From: Pararhizobium sp. IMCC21322
Lineage (GTDB): Bacteria > Pseudomonadota > Alphaproteobacteria > Rhizobiales > GCA-2746425
DNA: 64,000 nt
NCBI RefSeq assembly: GCF_030758295.1
Contig: NZ_CP132335.1
Span: 2,146,412 to 2,210,411 of the forward strand
Reading direction: 5' to 3'
Position 1 is the stretch's first letter. Every line of letters begins with the position of its first letter. The position numbers and the translations under genes are program-made. This document shows, in pieces, positions 9,582 through 18,199 of this stretch. The notes under the pieces were generated by a model. The model did not search any database. It had not been told where the DNA came from and was given only the letters and a program-made list of their open reading frames with translations.

Positions 9582-10522
9582 GATCCGAACTCCTTATTTG
9601 CCTTGTTTTTATGTTCGATCAACGCCATCAGCCGGCGGTCGCGCCAAGCTTGTCTTTCAGAGAGCTGTGCCGCATCCAGCCGGGTACGGCGGTCGGCTTC
9701 AATCTCGTCCAGCACCGGACCGGTCCAGTCAGGGCGTGTCGGTATTGCTGTATTCACTCCGGTATACATCTTCGCATACCGGTTGACATAGTCACGCACG
9801 CCTCCCGGCGCGTTGAGGTCAATGGTCTCAAAGGGTCCCATAAAGGCCCACCGCAAGGCGAGGCCATCACGAATGCCGATGTCCACATCTTCAGCGCTGG
9901 CATAACCCTCTTCGACAAGTCGGAACGCCTCGTCCAGAAGAGCACCTTGAAGGCGGTTCATCAGGAAACCGTCTACTTCCTTGTTCATCACAATGGGGGC
10001 TTGCCCCATAGATGTCAGAAACTCCGCCGTGCGGGTTACCACATCGAGAGAGGTCTCAGGCCCCGGCACGATCTCGACTGCTGGCACCAGATAAGGCGGA
10101 TTGATTGGGTGGGCTACAAGGCAGCGCGCAGCCCCTGGCAGTCCGTGATAAATGGCTGACGGCAAAAGTGCCGATGTGGAACTGGCCAGCACTGTCTCAG
10201 CGTCGGCGGCAGCATCAAGCTGCGCAAAAATTGCGCGTTTATTGTCGATCACTTCCGGTGTATTTTCCTGCACATGCGCTGCATCTTTGACGCATTTTTG
10301 CAGCGTATCGCAAATATGGAGACGCGACAGAATGCTGTCAGTGTCCTCCTCCAGCAGGCCATGGGCTCGTAAGTCCCCAAATGCATGAGGCAAAGCGTCT
10401 TGCACTGCTTCGCAGACGCCAGTTTTCGCATCCCAAAGTGCAACCTCGCAGCCACCGCGCAGAAAACTGATAGCCCAGGCTCGCCCGATTAACCCACATC
10501 CTATGATGGCAACACGTGTCAT
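9578..10522 (-). CDS. 3-hydroxyacyl-CoA-type dehydrogenase, lambda-crystallin/L-gulonate or carnitine 3-dehydrogenase group
   Basis: The 314-residue protein has a Rossmann NAD site at the start (VAIIGCGLIGRAWAISF), the catalytic-region segment ASSTSALLPSAI, and HPINPPYLVPAVEIVPGPET, the strong signature of the lambda-crystallin/L-gulonate 3-dehydrogenase and L-carnitine dehydrogenase group. The conserved KEVDGFLMNRLQGALLDEA lies around residue 185. It oxidises a 3-hydroxy acid to a 3-keto acid with NAD. It lacks the thioesterase-like extension seen in some carnitine dehydrogenases. It is coupled by overlap to the BKACE gene, which would cleave the 3-keto product. Three bases separate it from the SDR gene. 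The substrate is unknown; a 3-hydroxy sugar acid is inferred from the neighbours. Confidence 0.85.
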   Translation of the reverse strand: MTRVAIIGCGLIGRAWAISFLRGGCEVALWDAKTGVCEAVQDALPHAFGDLRAHGLLEEDTDSILSRLHICDTLQKCVKDAAHVQENTPEVIDNKRAIFAQLDAAADAETVLASSTSALLPSAIYHGLPGAARCLVAHPINPPYLVPAVEIVPGPETSLDVVTRTAEFLTSMGQAPIVMNKEVDGFLMNRLQGALLDEAFRLVEEGYASAEDVDIGIRDGLALRWAFMGPFETIDLNAPGGVRDYVNRYAKMYTGVNTAIPTRPDWTGPVLDEIEADRRTRLDAAQLSERQAWRDRRLMALIEHKNKANKEFGS

Positions 10523-10525
10523 GAT

Positions 10526-11320
10526 TCAGAGTGTCTCCACATTGCCATCGACGGACAGTGACTGGCCGGAAAGGTTGGCTCCTGCATTCGACAACAGGAA
10601 GGCCGTTGTGGTTGCTACATCCTCCATTGTCACCATTCGGCGCAGGGATATCTTGGCGAGGTAATCCTGCTCCATTTCGTCATAGCTGACGCCGGTGGCT
10701 TTTGCGCGGTCGCGAATGACGCCCTCCATTCGCGGTCCGGAAACGATACCCGGCAAAATGGCATTGACACGAATGTTGTCTGGCCCAAGCTCTTTCGCCA
10801 GGCTTTGGGTCAGGCCGATCACGCCAAACTTGGCCGCTGAATAAGGCGTTCGGTAGGCATAACCATGCTTGCCCGCTGCGGATGACATATTGACGATCGA
10901 CCCACCTCCTGCCGCTTTCAGCATTGGAACTGCATTGTGGGCGCAGATAAACTGACCGGTCAGACAGATGTCGATACACCGCCGCCAGCTCTCAACCGAG
11001 ATGTCCTCAACACCGCCGGTGGGGCCTGCGATGCCCGCATTGTTGATCAGTGCATCCAGCCCGCCCAGATCTGATTTCGTCTCCTGGAAGAACGCTTCCA
11101 CTGCCGCTTCATCTGACACGTCAGTGATGCGGGCCAGGCAATCACCCAGCTCTGCACTGGCCTGCTCCAACGCTTTGGCGTCTATGTCACATATCGCCAG
11201 TTTGGCACCCTGCGCATGGAGCTGGCGTGCGATGGCCAATCCAATGCCATTGGCACCAGCAGTGACAACAACACGCTGGCCCACCAATCCGGGTAATTGA
11301 AGTTTCGAAGATTCAGACAT
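10526..11320 (-). CDS. Short-chain dehydrogenase/reductase (SDR)
   Basis: This is a classical 264-residue SDR. It has the cofactor motif VVVTAGANGIGLAIA (T-A-G-x-x-x-G-I-G), DID at the end of beta-2 favouring NAD, INNAGIAG, the catalytic Ser in NMSSAAGKHG and the YRTPYSAAKFG motif with Tyr and Lys. The C-terminal SLSVDGNVETL is typical. It lies between the permease gene (two-base gap) and the 3-hydroxyacid dehydrogenase. In an operon with a lactonase, the simplest role is oxidation of an imported sugar or sugar derivative to a lactone in the cytoplasm, which is inferred from context. Confidence 0.85.
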   Translation of the reverse strand: MSESSKLQLPGLVGQRVVVTAGANGIGLAIARQLHAQGAKLAICDIDAKALEQASAELGDCLARITDVSDEAAVEAFFQETKSDLGGLDALINNAGIAGPTGGVEDISVESWRRCIDICLTGQFICAHNAVPMLKAAGGGSIVNMSSAAGKHGYAYRTPYSAAKFGVIGLTQSLAKELGPDNIRVNAILPGIVSGPRMEGVIRDRAKATGVSYDEMEQDYLAKISLRRMVTMEDVATTTAFLLSNAGANLSGQSLSVDGNVETL

Positions 11321-11322
11321 GG

Positions 11323-13401
11323 CTAGTGGCTCCTTTTTTCACGCAAGGCTATGACCGCCGCAAGAATGACAAGGCCGAAAAAAACCGACCGGAAAGCAAA
11401 GGGAAGCGTGGTGCCCGCAAGCAGGGTTTGCATTGCGGTCAGCAACAGAGCACCTCCAAACATGCCCAGGTAATGGCCCCGTCCGCCGGTGATCAGCGCG
11501 CCCCCAACAACAACCACAGCAATGGATGGCAAGAGGTAATCATCTCCCATGCCAAGGCTCGCCTGTCCCGAAAAGCCGGTCAGCAATATGCCCACCAAAG
11601 CCGCGCATTGCGCCGATAGAATATAGACCAAAATCAGGGATTTTCCGGTGTTGACACCTGACAAACGTGCGGCTGTTTCGCTGTTGCCAATGGCATAGAT
11701 CCGGCGCCCGAATGCTGTGCGGTCGAGTAGCAGAACTGCGACCATTACAAACAGAGCCAATGCGGGAATAATCGGCGTCACGCCTAATATTTCTCCCGTC
11801 ATCATCCAGCGTAATGCGGGGGCCGCAAATCCGTCAGGCGTGCCATTAGAATAGATCAACGCCACACCTTGCAGCAGGCCGTTCATCGCCAGCGTGACCA
11901 CGATTGGCGACAGGCCCAGTGCCACGATCCCCAAACCGTTCAGGAATCCAATGACCATTGCCACAATCAACACGATGGGAATGGCATAGATCAAAGCAAT
12001 ATCTGCGCCTTGTACAATGCCCGCCACAAGTATGCCGGACAAACCAATGGTCCATGGCACCGACAAATCAAGCCCGCCAGTCAGGATCACCGCGCCCTGC
12101 CCAAGGGCTAGAATGATCAGAAACGATGACAGCACAAACAGCGCATCCCAGTAACGCAGCGAGGTGAAAACATTCCCAAATGCAACCTGAGTGATCAACA
12201 ACACAATCAGGAGGCAGACAAAGGCAGGAAGCGTATAACGCATCAAGGCACCATGACGCTTCCAAAAACCCGGCTCGGCTTGGGATGAGGGGCTGGTGCG
12301 TGCTGCAAAGTCCAGCCGGTTGTCGGCAAAGGGTCGTTGCGAAATCAACATCCCCTTGCGACGGGCAGAGATGTACCGCTTTGCGCCACGCAGTTTGTGA
12401 GCCAGTGGACTGTTGGTTGAAAGTGATCCTGCCAGAACCGCAAGCAACAGAACCGCGCTCTCCGCGATGGTGGCATAATAGGCTGAGATATTCAGTGACA
12501 ACAAGATGTTCACAACGATCATCAGGATATATGCCCCAAAAATCGTGCCTACCAATCCGCCTTTGCCGCCGCCAAGACGAGTGCCGCCAATGACCACCGC
12601 AGCAAATGTGGGCAGGAGCAGAGAATTCCCGACTAGCGGATCTCCTGACCCTGTTTGCGCGCTGACAAAGACCCCGGCCAGACCATACAGGCCTCCCGCC
12701 AATACATAGGTGAAAAAGATGACCCAACTGGTTCGCAGGCCGGTAGCGCTAGCAGCTTCAGGGTCGCTGCCCATGGCATATAAAGCCAAGCCGAAGGGCG
12801 TGCGTTTCAGCCACAGCCAAAGCAATACCACCACCCCCATCAGAACCACGGAAGCGGGAAGCAAATTGGGGATGGCATCTCCCATGAAGGCAGATCCGAT
12901 GGAGGGAGAGACAAACCCGCCAGGCTTGTCCATCACCAGCAATGTCAGGCCTTGAACGATGAACATCGTTGCAAGGGTAACCACGATGGGTTGCAGGCGC
13001 AGATAGGCAATGAAGAAACCGTTGAACGCTCCAACCCCCATGCCGACCGCGATACCGATGGCAGTCCACAGTGGTACTGAAGCCTCAAAATTCGAAGGGT
13101 CCATCTGGGAGGCCAGAACCGCATTGACCAATGATATGACCGCTCCTGCGGAAAGATCAAAGCCGCCGGACAGGATGACAAGCGTCTGGCCCATTGCGGC
13201 AAGGGCTGTCGTTGTACCGCCGCTGGCCAGGAATGAGACGTCAAAGTAGGAAAGCGGGTATGGGCTGATCGTGCTGTTCAATGTCATCAAAGCAGCCAGA
13301 ACCATCAGTGCCGCCAGCACCGGACGGCTGCGCTGAAGGTTTCGCATAAATCGAGGTATCACAGTCGGTGCAGGGGTGCGTGTTGTGTCAGAATGGCTCA
13401 T
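11323..13401 (-). CDS. Sugar ABC importer permease, two fused RbsC-type domains
   Basis: The protein of about 692 residues contains two complete ribose-type (BPD_transp_2) permease domains in tandem. Each half has the repeated signatures: an early GQTLVILSGGFDLSAGAVISL in the first and GQGAVILTGGLDLSVPWTIG in the second, and later VVIGGTRLGGGKGG and VVVGGALITGGRGH. A hydrophilic linker of about 50 residues joins them, roughly residues 340-390. Most relatives encode one domain per gene and form homo- or heterodimers, so this is a fused heterodimer. The start at 13401 (MSHSDTT) overlaps the ATPase stop by ATGA; a longer reading to 13485 lies inside the ATPase gene. It works with the ATPase at 13398 and the binding protein at 15018. 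Confidence 0.9.
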   Translation of the reverse strand: MSHSDTTRTPAPTVIPRFMRNLQRSRPVLAALMVLAALMTLNSTISPYPLSYFDVSFLASGGTTTALAAMGQTLVILSGGFDLSAGAVISLVNAVLASQMDPSNFEASVPLWTAIGIAVGMGVGAFNGFFIAYLRLQPIVVTLATMFIVQGLTLLVMDKPGGFVSPSIGSAFMGDAIPNLLPASVVLMGVVVLLWLWLKRTPFGLALYAMGSDPEAASATGLRTSWVIFFTYVLAGGLYGLAGVFVSAQTGSGDPLVGNSLLLPTFAAVVIGGTRLGGGKGGLVGTIFGAYILMIVVNILLSLNISAYYATIAESAVLLLAVLAGSLSTNSPLAHKLRGAKRYISARRKGMLISQRPFADNRLDFAARTSPSSQAEPGFWKRHGALMRYTLPAFVCLLIVLLITQVAFGNVFTSLRYWDALFVLSSFLIILALGQGAVILTGGLDLSVPWTIGLSGILVAGIVQGADIALIYAIPIVLIVAMVIGFLNGLGIVALGLSPIVVTLAMNGLLQGVALIYSNGTPDGFAAPALRWMMTGEILGVTPIIPALALFVMVAVLLLDRTAFGRRIYAIGNSETAARLSGVNTGKSLILVYILSAQCAALVGILLTGFSGQASLGMGDDYLLPSIAVVVVGGALITGGRGHYLGMFGGALLLTAMQTLLAGTTLPFAFRSVFFGLVILAAVIALREKRSH

Positions 13402-14939
13402 GCGGCGTTCTCTTGCGCCATGTTTGTGGAGCCAAGAGCAGCCTGGATAATCCCTGTTTCGGTGATCTTGTCGCCGTCCAACCACGTGGTCATGCGGCCC
13501 TCATAAAGCACACCCACGCGGTCTGACATGTGAACAAGTTCCGGAACTTCAGTCGAGTGGAACAAAATCGCACCACCGGCAGCGACATACTCACTCATCA
13601 ATTTGTAAAGCTGTTGCTTGGTGCCAACGTCGATCCCGCGTGTCGGGTCAAACAGCAGCAGGATACGGCTTTGCGCGACCAGCCATTTTGCAATTGCAAT
13701 CTTCTGCTGGTTGCCACCCGAGAACGCACTTACTGGCAAATATTGCGCACGCTCGTCGACCTCCACAGCCGCAAATGCTTTTGCAGTGGCTTCAGCCTCG
13801 TCTTCAGAATTGAGCAGCATGCCCTTCCGGAAACGGTCGATCACTGGAAGACTGGCATTGTGCTTGCCCGGCAGGGTCAGGAACAATCCTTCGGTCTTAC
13901 GCTCTTCAGGCACCAATCCGATGGCAATCGAAGGGTGCAGCGCATCTGCCGGGGAACGCAGGTGCACCGGACGGCCGTCCACAATCATCTCGCCATTGTC
14001 GATTGAAGTGTTACCAAACAGGGCAGTGAACAGGTCCTTCTGACCCATGCCTTGCAATCCGGCGATACCCAGGATTTGGCCTGGATGCAAAGCGAAACTG
14101 ATGTCGCGAAGTTTGGCCCCGGCAGACAGTTGGCGTGTTTCCAGAACCGGCTTTTTCTGATGGGCGGCTTTTGAAGCGCGCGGCGGGAACGTGGCTTCGA
14201 CCGAGCGGCCGATAATTAATTCGATGATTTCATCATCGGTAATATCATCTACCTGCGCCGATTTCACATGCCGCCCGTTTCGCAGGATCGACAGTGAATC
14301 ACAGAATGCACGGACTTCCGGCATCCGGTGGGAAATGAATAAAATGGTTGTCCCGCACGCCTTAGCGTCTGCGATGACCCGGCCAAGCCAGTCCACATCG
14401 TCTCCTGATAGAGCCGATGTCGGCTCGTCTAATAGCAGAATGCGTGGATCGCGAAAAATTGCGCGTGCGATTTCAATTTTTTGACGTGAGGCTAGGTCAA
14501 GATCGCTGGCTAAATCGCCAAGATCGACAGTCAGACCGACAGATCGAAAGTGCTCTGATACTTTGCGCGCGGCCTCGGCTCGTTTGAGCATGTAAATTGG
14601 GTTTATGGGCCCTTTGGGCAGCATCATGTTTTCCAGAACCGTCAAATCGGGGATCAGTGTCAGTTCCTGAAAGGCGGTCTGAATACCCGCGGCATGGGCG
14701 TCGCGCGGAGAATTAAGTGTTATCTGCTTGCCGTCGATCCGTATTGTACCAGTATCGGGGCGGATCAAACCGGAGAGCAGCTTCATCGTGGTTGATTTCC
14801 CAGCGCCATTTTCACCCAACAGCGCATGAACAGTCCCTTGGGCAACGCTGAAACTTACATCGTCATTGGCAATGGTCGGACCATAGGCCTTGCGGAGATT
14901 GGTCACTTCAATAATCGGATTGCTTTCCGCATCTGACAT
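13398..14939 (-). CDS. Sugar ABC importer ATP-binding protein, two ABC domains (RbsA/MglA type)
   Basis: The 513-residue protein has two ATPase domains. The first is complete, with Walker A GENGAGKST (about residue 40), a Q-loop, signature-like DLASRQKIEIARAI and Walker B ILLLDEPTSAL. The second, from about residue 265, has the degenerate P-loop (AGLQGMGQKDLF), signature FSGGNQQKIAIAKWL and ILLFDPTRGIDVGTK. This arrangement defines the carbohydrate uptake transporter-2 group for monosaccharides and related compounds. It is the second gene of the operon, 78 bases after the binding-protein gene with a hairpin between them, and is translationally coupled to the permease. Confidence 0.92.
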   Translation of the reverse strand: MSDAESNPIIEVTNLRKAYGPTIANDDVSFSVAQGTVHALLGENGAGKSTTMKLLSGLIRPDTGTIRIDGKQITLNSPRDAHAAGIQTAFQELTLIPDLTVLENMMLPKGPINPIYMLKRAEAARKVSEHFRSVGLTVDLGDLASDLDLASRQKIEIARAIFRDPRILLLDEPTSALSGDDVDWLGRVIADAKACGTTILFISHRMPEVRAFCDSLSILRNGRHVKSAQVDDITDDEIIELIIGRSVEATFPPRASKAAHQKKPVLETRQLSAGAKLRDISFALHPGQILGIAGLQGMGQKDLFTALFGNTSIDNGEMIVDGRPVHLRSPADALHPSIAIGLVPEERKTEGLFLTLPGKHNASLPVIDRFRKGMLLNSEDEAEATAKAFAAVEVDERAQYLPVSAFSGGNQQKIAIAKWLVAQSRILLLFDPTRGIDVGTKQQLYKLMSEYVAAGGAILFHSTEVPELVHMSDRVGVLYEGRMTTWLDGDKITETGIIQAALGSTNMAQENAA

Positions 14940-14969
14940 GCACGATTTCCCAATGAGCGGCTGAAAATT

Positions 14970-14997
14970 GCGCCCGGCGCAGGAGTGCGTCGGGCGC
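14970..14997 (-). terminator. Intercistronic hairpin after the binding-protein gene
   Basis: A 12-bp stem (GCGCCCGGCGCA pairing with TGCGTCGGGCGC, one G-T pair) with a four-base loop lies between the binding-protein and ATPase genes. No long T-run follows. Such hairpins usually act as partial terminators or 3' stabilisers that keep the binding protein more abundant than the membrane parts. That role is inferred from position. Confidence 0.6.
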
Positions 14998-15017
14998 GTC
15001 TTGCACCTTTGGTAGCC

Positions 15018-16142
15018 TTAGTCCTCAGGTTGTCCTACCAATGCCGCGTTCAGCCCGACTTCAGGCATGTCTTCCGAGAAGATCGACGCAAACCAACCGG
15101 GGTTGGAGACCAGAGAGGGGAGGAATGCATTGCAGCCAGCCTTTTGCTCTTCCCAGGACCCGGTTTCGCAAAGTTGCACCGTTTCGCTGGTCACAAGGGG
15201 CAGTGGCAATGTGGTCAAATCAGCAACCTCTTTACCATCCAGCACATCGATGGCCAGTTTGAAGGCCAATGCGCCAGAATAAGGTGGCGAGGCATAAGAG
15301 ATCCGCGGCGCACCAAGAGGCGCATAGGGACCGGAAGCACCCTCAACTTCGGTGCCTGCTGGTAGCATCTGGATCCGGCCACCGTTTGAGCCCTCGCCTG
15401 CACAAGGCAGTAGAGCATCTGCGGCAATACCTGCTTCAAGCTGCATCGCGTTTGCGGTGAAGCAGCCAACCTGCATCCACAACCCGTCAACATCGCTCCA
15501 ATCACGCGTAGCCAGTATCTTGGAAAGCTCATTGCGGGCTACAGCCTGGCTCCACATGCCAATGGCCTCGCCTATGACATTGATGCCGTCATGCTTTGCG
15601 AAGACTTCTTTGGCAGCCGCGGTGCGGGCTGCGTCAACGGATGTTCCCGGAACGCCCGTCATCAGAACAACGTCGCCTTTGCCATCCATTTTTTCCACCA
15701 ACCATTCGGCGGTCACGCGGCCGGCTTCAAGCTGATCAATTGTCACATTATAGGCGCATGGCTCGGAAATTTCGCCGTCATAGGCAATTATGGTGACACC
15801 CTTGTCACAGGCGTTCTTGACGACGTTGTTCAGTGCCGTAGGCGAGATCGGATAAACAACGATGGCGTCCGCACCAGCTTGCACCATGGCATTTATCTGC
15901 TGGATCTGACGCTGAGCATTAGGGCCTGCTACCTGCACCCGTAGGTTTACCCGGTCTGCGTAGTTGGAATGCGAGGCAATTGCCTTGACCATATTGGCCG
16001 CTTCGGCCTGCCAATCATTCCCAATATAGCTCATCGACAAATAGACTTCATACTTGTCCTGAGCGGCGGCGGGTGCGGTTGCTGACAATGCCATAAGGCC
16101 TGCCGCTACAACCGTGCTGGCCGCAGTTTTGAAATTAAACAT
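15018..16142 (-). CDS. Periplasmic sugar-binding protein of the ABC importer
   Basis: The protein of about 374 residues begins with a clear Sec signal peptide (MFNFKTAASTVVAAGLMALS, cleavage after APAAAQ). Type 1 periplasmic-binding features follow: a tandem beta-alpha core with QINAMVQAGADAIVVYPISP, KGVTIIAYDGE and the hinge region VLMTGVPGTS. The ATG at 16142 follows GGGAGG by four bases; the upstream TTG reading is not needed. It would capture the substrate in the periplasm and deliver it to the fused permease. It is the first gene of a seven-gene operon ending at 7720 and lies opposite a divergent GntR regulator. The ligand is not known. Confidence 0.88.
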   Translation of the reverse strand: MFNFKTAASTVVAAGLMALSATAPAAAQDKYEVYLSMSYIGNDWQAEAANMVKAIASHSNYADRVNLRVQVAGPNAQRQIQQINAMVQAGADAIVVYPISPTALNNVVKNACDKGVTIIAYDGEISEPCAYNVTIDQLEAGRVTAEWLVEKMDGKGDVVLMTGVPGTSVDAARTAAAKEVFAKHDGINVIGEAIGMWSQAVARNELSKILATRDWSDVDGLWMQVGCFTANAMQLEAGIAADALLPCAGEGSNGGRIQMLPAGTEVEGASGPYAPLGAPRISYASPPYSGALAFKLAIDVLDGKEVADLTTLPLPLVTSETVQLCETGSWEEQKAGCNAFLPSLVSNPGWFASIFSEDMPEVGLNAALVGQPED

Positions 16143-16184
16143 AGTTCCTCCCAATCATGGACATTCATTAAATGATGACTATAT

Positions 16185-16212
16185 TGATTATTGATATTTG
16201 ATCAAAAGTCAA
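16185..16212 (-). promoter_or_regulatory. Candidate promoter and GntR operator for the BKACE operon
   Basis: On the minus strand a -35-like TTGACT (16207-16212) and a -10-like TAATCA (16185-16190) are 16 bases apart. Between them is the perfect palindrome TTTGATCAAA (16197-16206). It sits in the divergent region between the importer operon and the GntR gene, where an FCD-type GntR repressor would bind. The assignment is inferred. Confidence 0.45.
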
Positions 16213-16269
16213 TGGCTTTTAATTAGGAAACTTCACGGCTAGAAAGGGTTCTTTAAAGAGGGTTTCTGG

Positions 16270-16956
16270 ATGAATTCTACCTTAAGTACCATCAAACCTG
16301 TGCGACGCGAAACTTTGCAGACTGCGGTTTATGAGCAGTTGTGCGAATTGATTCTGGAAGGCAATTTAGCTCCGGGCGAATCCATTACTGTGGCCAATAT
16401 CGCGAAAGCCTTCGATGTCAGCCCCATGCCGGTGCGCGAGGCCATAACGCGCCTTATGGCAGCAGGAGCGTTGACGGTGGTGTCAGGTCGATCCATCGGT
16501 GTCCCGCAATTGGACCGCAGCGTGTTTACTGATCTTCGCAACGTTCGTCTGGAGATTGAAACTGTTTCATTGCGCTGGGCGATACAAAACGCCACTGAGG
16601 CCTTTCACCGTGATCTCGAAGACAAGCTTAGCGCCATGATTTCCGCCGAGCAAAAAGGCGAGGTCAAAGGCTTCATTCGGGCTAATTATGAGTTTCATTT
16701 TGCAATTTATCAACAGGCGAAATCTCCAGTCCTGTTGGAGACGATCAGCAAAATTTGGCTGCGTATCAATCCATATTTCCATCTTCTTCAGCAATCCGGG
16801 CACTATAAGATCTCCAACGACCAGCATTCCGAGATGGTCGAAGGGATCGTCCAGAATGATGAAAATAAAGCGGTTGAGGCGCTGAAAAGAGATATTAGCA
16901 GCGCCTACAATACAATGGTGTCCCAACTGGCGGGGAAAAAAGAAACCAGCCAATAG
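16270..16956 (+). CDS. GntR family regulator, FCD (FadR-C-terminal) type
   Basis: The 228-residue protein has an N-terminal winged helix-turn-helix (residues about 15-75, with LILEGNLAPGESITVANIAK and PMPVREAITRLMAAGAL) and an all-helical FCD ligand-binding domain with the expected Asp/His-type positions (YEFHFAIYQQAKSPVLLETI, and a late HSEMVEGI). Such regulators usually repress catabolic operons and are released by a pathway acid. It faces the BKACE operon across about 127 bases that contain the palindrome TTTGATCAAA, so self- and operon control is likely. An AAGAGG site lies a little upstream of the ATG. Confidence 0.88.
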   Translation: MNSTLSTIKPVRRETLQTAVYEQLCELILEGNLAPGESITVANIAKAFDVSPMPVREAITRLMAAGALTVVSGRSIGVPQLDRSVFTDLRNVRLEIETVSLRWAIQNATEAFHRDLEDKLSAMISAEQKGEVKGFIRANYEFHFAIYQQAKSPVLLETISKIWLRINPYFHLLQQSGHYKISNDQHSEMVEGIVQNDENKAVEALKRDISSAYNTMVSQLAGKKETSQ

Positions 16957-17097
16957 GGAGGAAGGGCACTCAGAGCGACTATGCTTTGCCAATGCGCTTC
17001 TCTTGAGAAGTATGCTCAACAGCTACAAATGAACCGCCACGGGCCCAACGGAAGCAAAGATCAACGGTTTACATGCAAAAATTGGAAGCACAGACTC

Positions 17098-18168
17098 ATG
17101 ACTGAAAAGAATATAGCTCTCATCGTCGGTGCAACCGGACTGTCGGGCAGTTACACGGGCCGCCTCCTCAAAGAGAAGGGCTGGACAGTAGTGACTGTCT
17201 CGCGCGGTGTTGTCGATCTGGGTTTTTCGGATCTACATATCGCGACGGATCTGAAGGATGCCGAAAGCAGCAAAGCAGCGCTGGCTGCAGTTGGTAGGGT
17301 GACCCACGTGTTTTATTGCACCTGGTCACGTGAAGCCAACGAGGACGAAAACGTTCGCGTCAACGCGCTGATGATCCGAAACCTCTTTGAGGGAATCGCC
17401 GATGCACCTGTGCGCCACGCGGCATTGGTAACAGGGCTCAAGCATTATCTGGGCTCTTTCGAAGATTACGCGAATGTCAAACCGTATACACCATTTCTCG
17501 AAAATAGCCCGCGCCTGTCCGGGGCCAATTTCTACTATGCGCAGGAAGATGTCTTGTTCGAGATGGCTGCACAGCAAGGCTTCAATTGGTCCGTGCACCG
17601 CCCCCACACCATGATCGGTCTGGTGATCGGTAATGCCATGAATATGGCTGTGACGCTTGCAGTCTACGCTTCAATCTGCAAACACACAGGCAGGCCCTTC
17701 GTCTATCCTGGCTCGCCTGAGCAGTATAACGCGGTGACTGACGTTTCAGACGCGCGCATCGTGGCGGCACAACTACACTGGGCTGCGACAACACCAGAGG
17801 CCGCGAATACGCCCTTCAATACGGTGAACGGTGATGTCTTCCGCTGGACTTGGCTCTGGCAGCAGATCGCAGATTACTTTGGTGTGGAGGCTGCGGACTA
17901 TCCAGGCCACCCGACCCCTCTGGAAACTCAGATGGTTGACTCACCCGCAATTTGGGCCGAGATCATTGCCAAGCACGAGCTTCAGGATATTCCGGTTGGC
18001 AGGCTCGCCTCCTGGTGGCACAGTGATGCTGACTTGGGCCGTGACATCGAATGCTTCACTGACATGGCAAACAGCCGCGAACTTGGCTATAGCGCCTATC
18101 AGCGGACACCCGACAGCTTCACTCGAGTGTTCAACGAACTGCGTGCACGCAAAATTATCCCTTCCTGA
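17098..18168 (+). CDS. SDR of the PRISE (progesterone 5-beta-reductase/iridoid synthase-like) family
   Basis: The protein of about 356 residues has a Rossmann NADPH motif VGATGLSGSYTGRLL and the family landmarks HVFYCTWSREANEDEN, VTGLKHYLGSFEDY, FYYAQEDVLFEMAA (with the unusual catalytic Tyr context of this family) and WSVHRPHTMIG. PRISE enzymes reduce activated C=C bonds of enones using NAD(P)H. The start is placed at ATG 17098 (MTEKN) because residues before it in the longer reading lack family character. It lies after the GntR gene in the same direction and may be co-regulated, but it is 141 bases away and its place in the pathway is unclear. Confidence 0.8.
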   Translation: MTEKNIALIVGATGLSGSYTGRLLKEKGWTVVTVSRGVVDLGFSDLHIATDLKDAESSKAALAAVGRVTHVFYCTWSREANEDENVRVNALMIRNLFEGIADAPVRHAALVTGLKHYLGSFEDYANVKPYTPFLENSPRLSGANFYYAQEDVLFEMAAQQGFNWSVHRPHTMIGLVIGNAMNMAVTLAVYASICKHTGRPFVYPGSPEQYNAVTDVSDARIVAAQLHWAATTPEAANTPFNTVNGDVFRWTWLWQQIADYFGVEAADYPGHPTPLETQMVDSPAIWAEIIAKHELQDIPVGRLASWWHSDADLGRDIECFTDMANSRELGYSAYQRTPDSFTRVFNELRARKIIPS

Positions 18169-18199
18169 GACCGCGCAAGCACGTTAACTCAGATGAACC

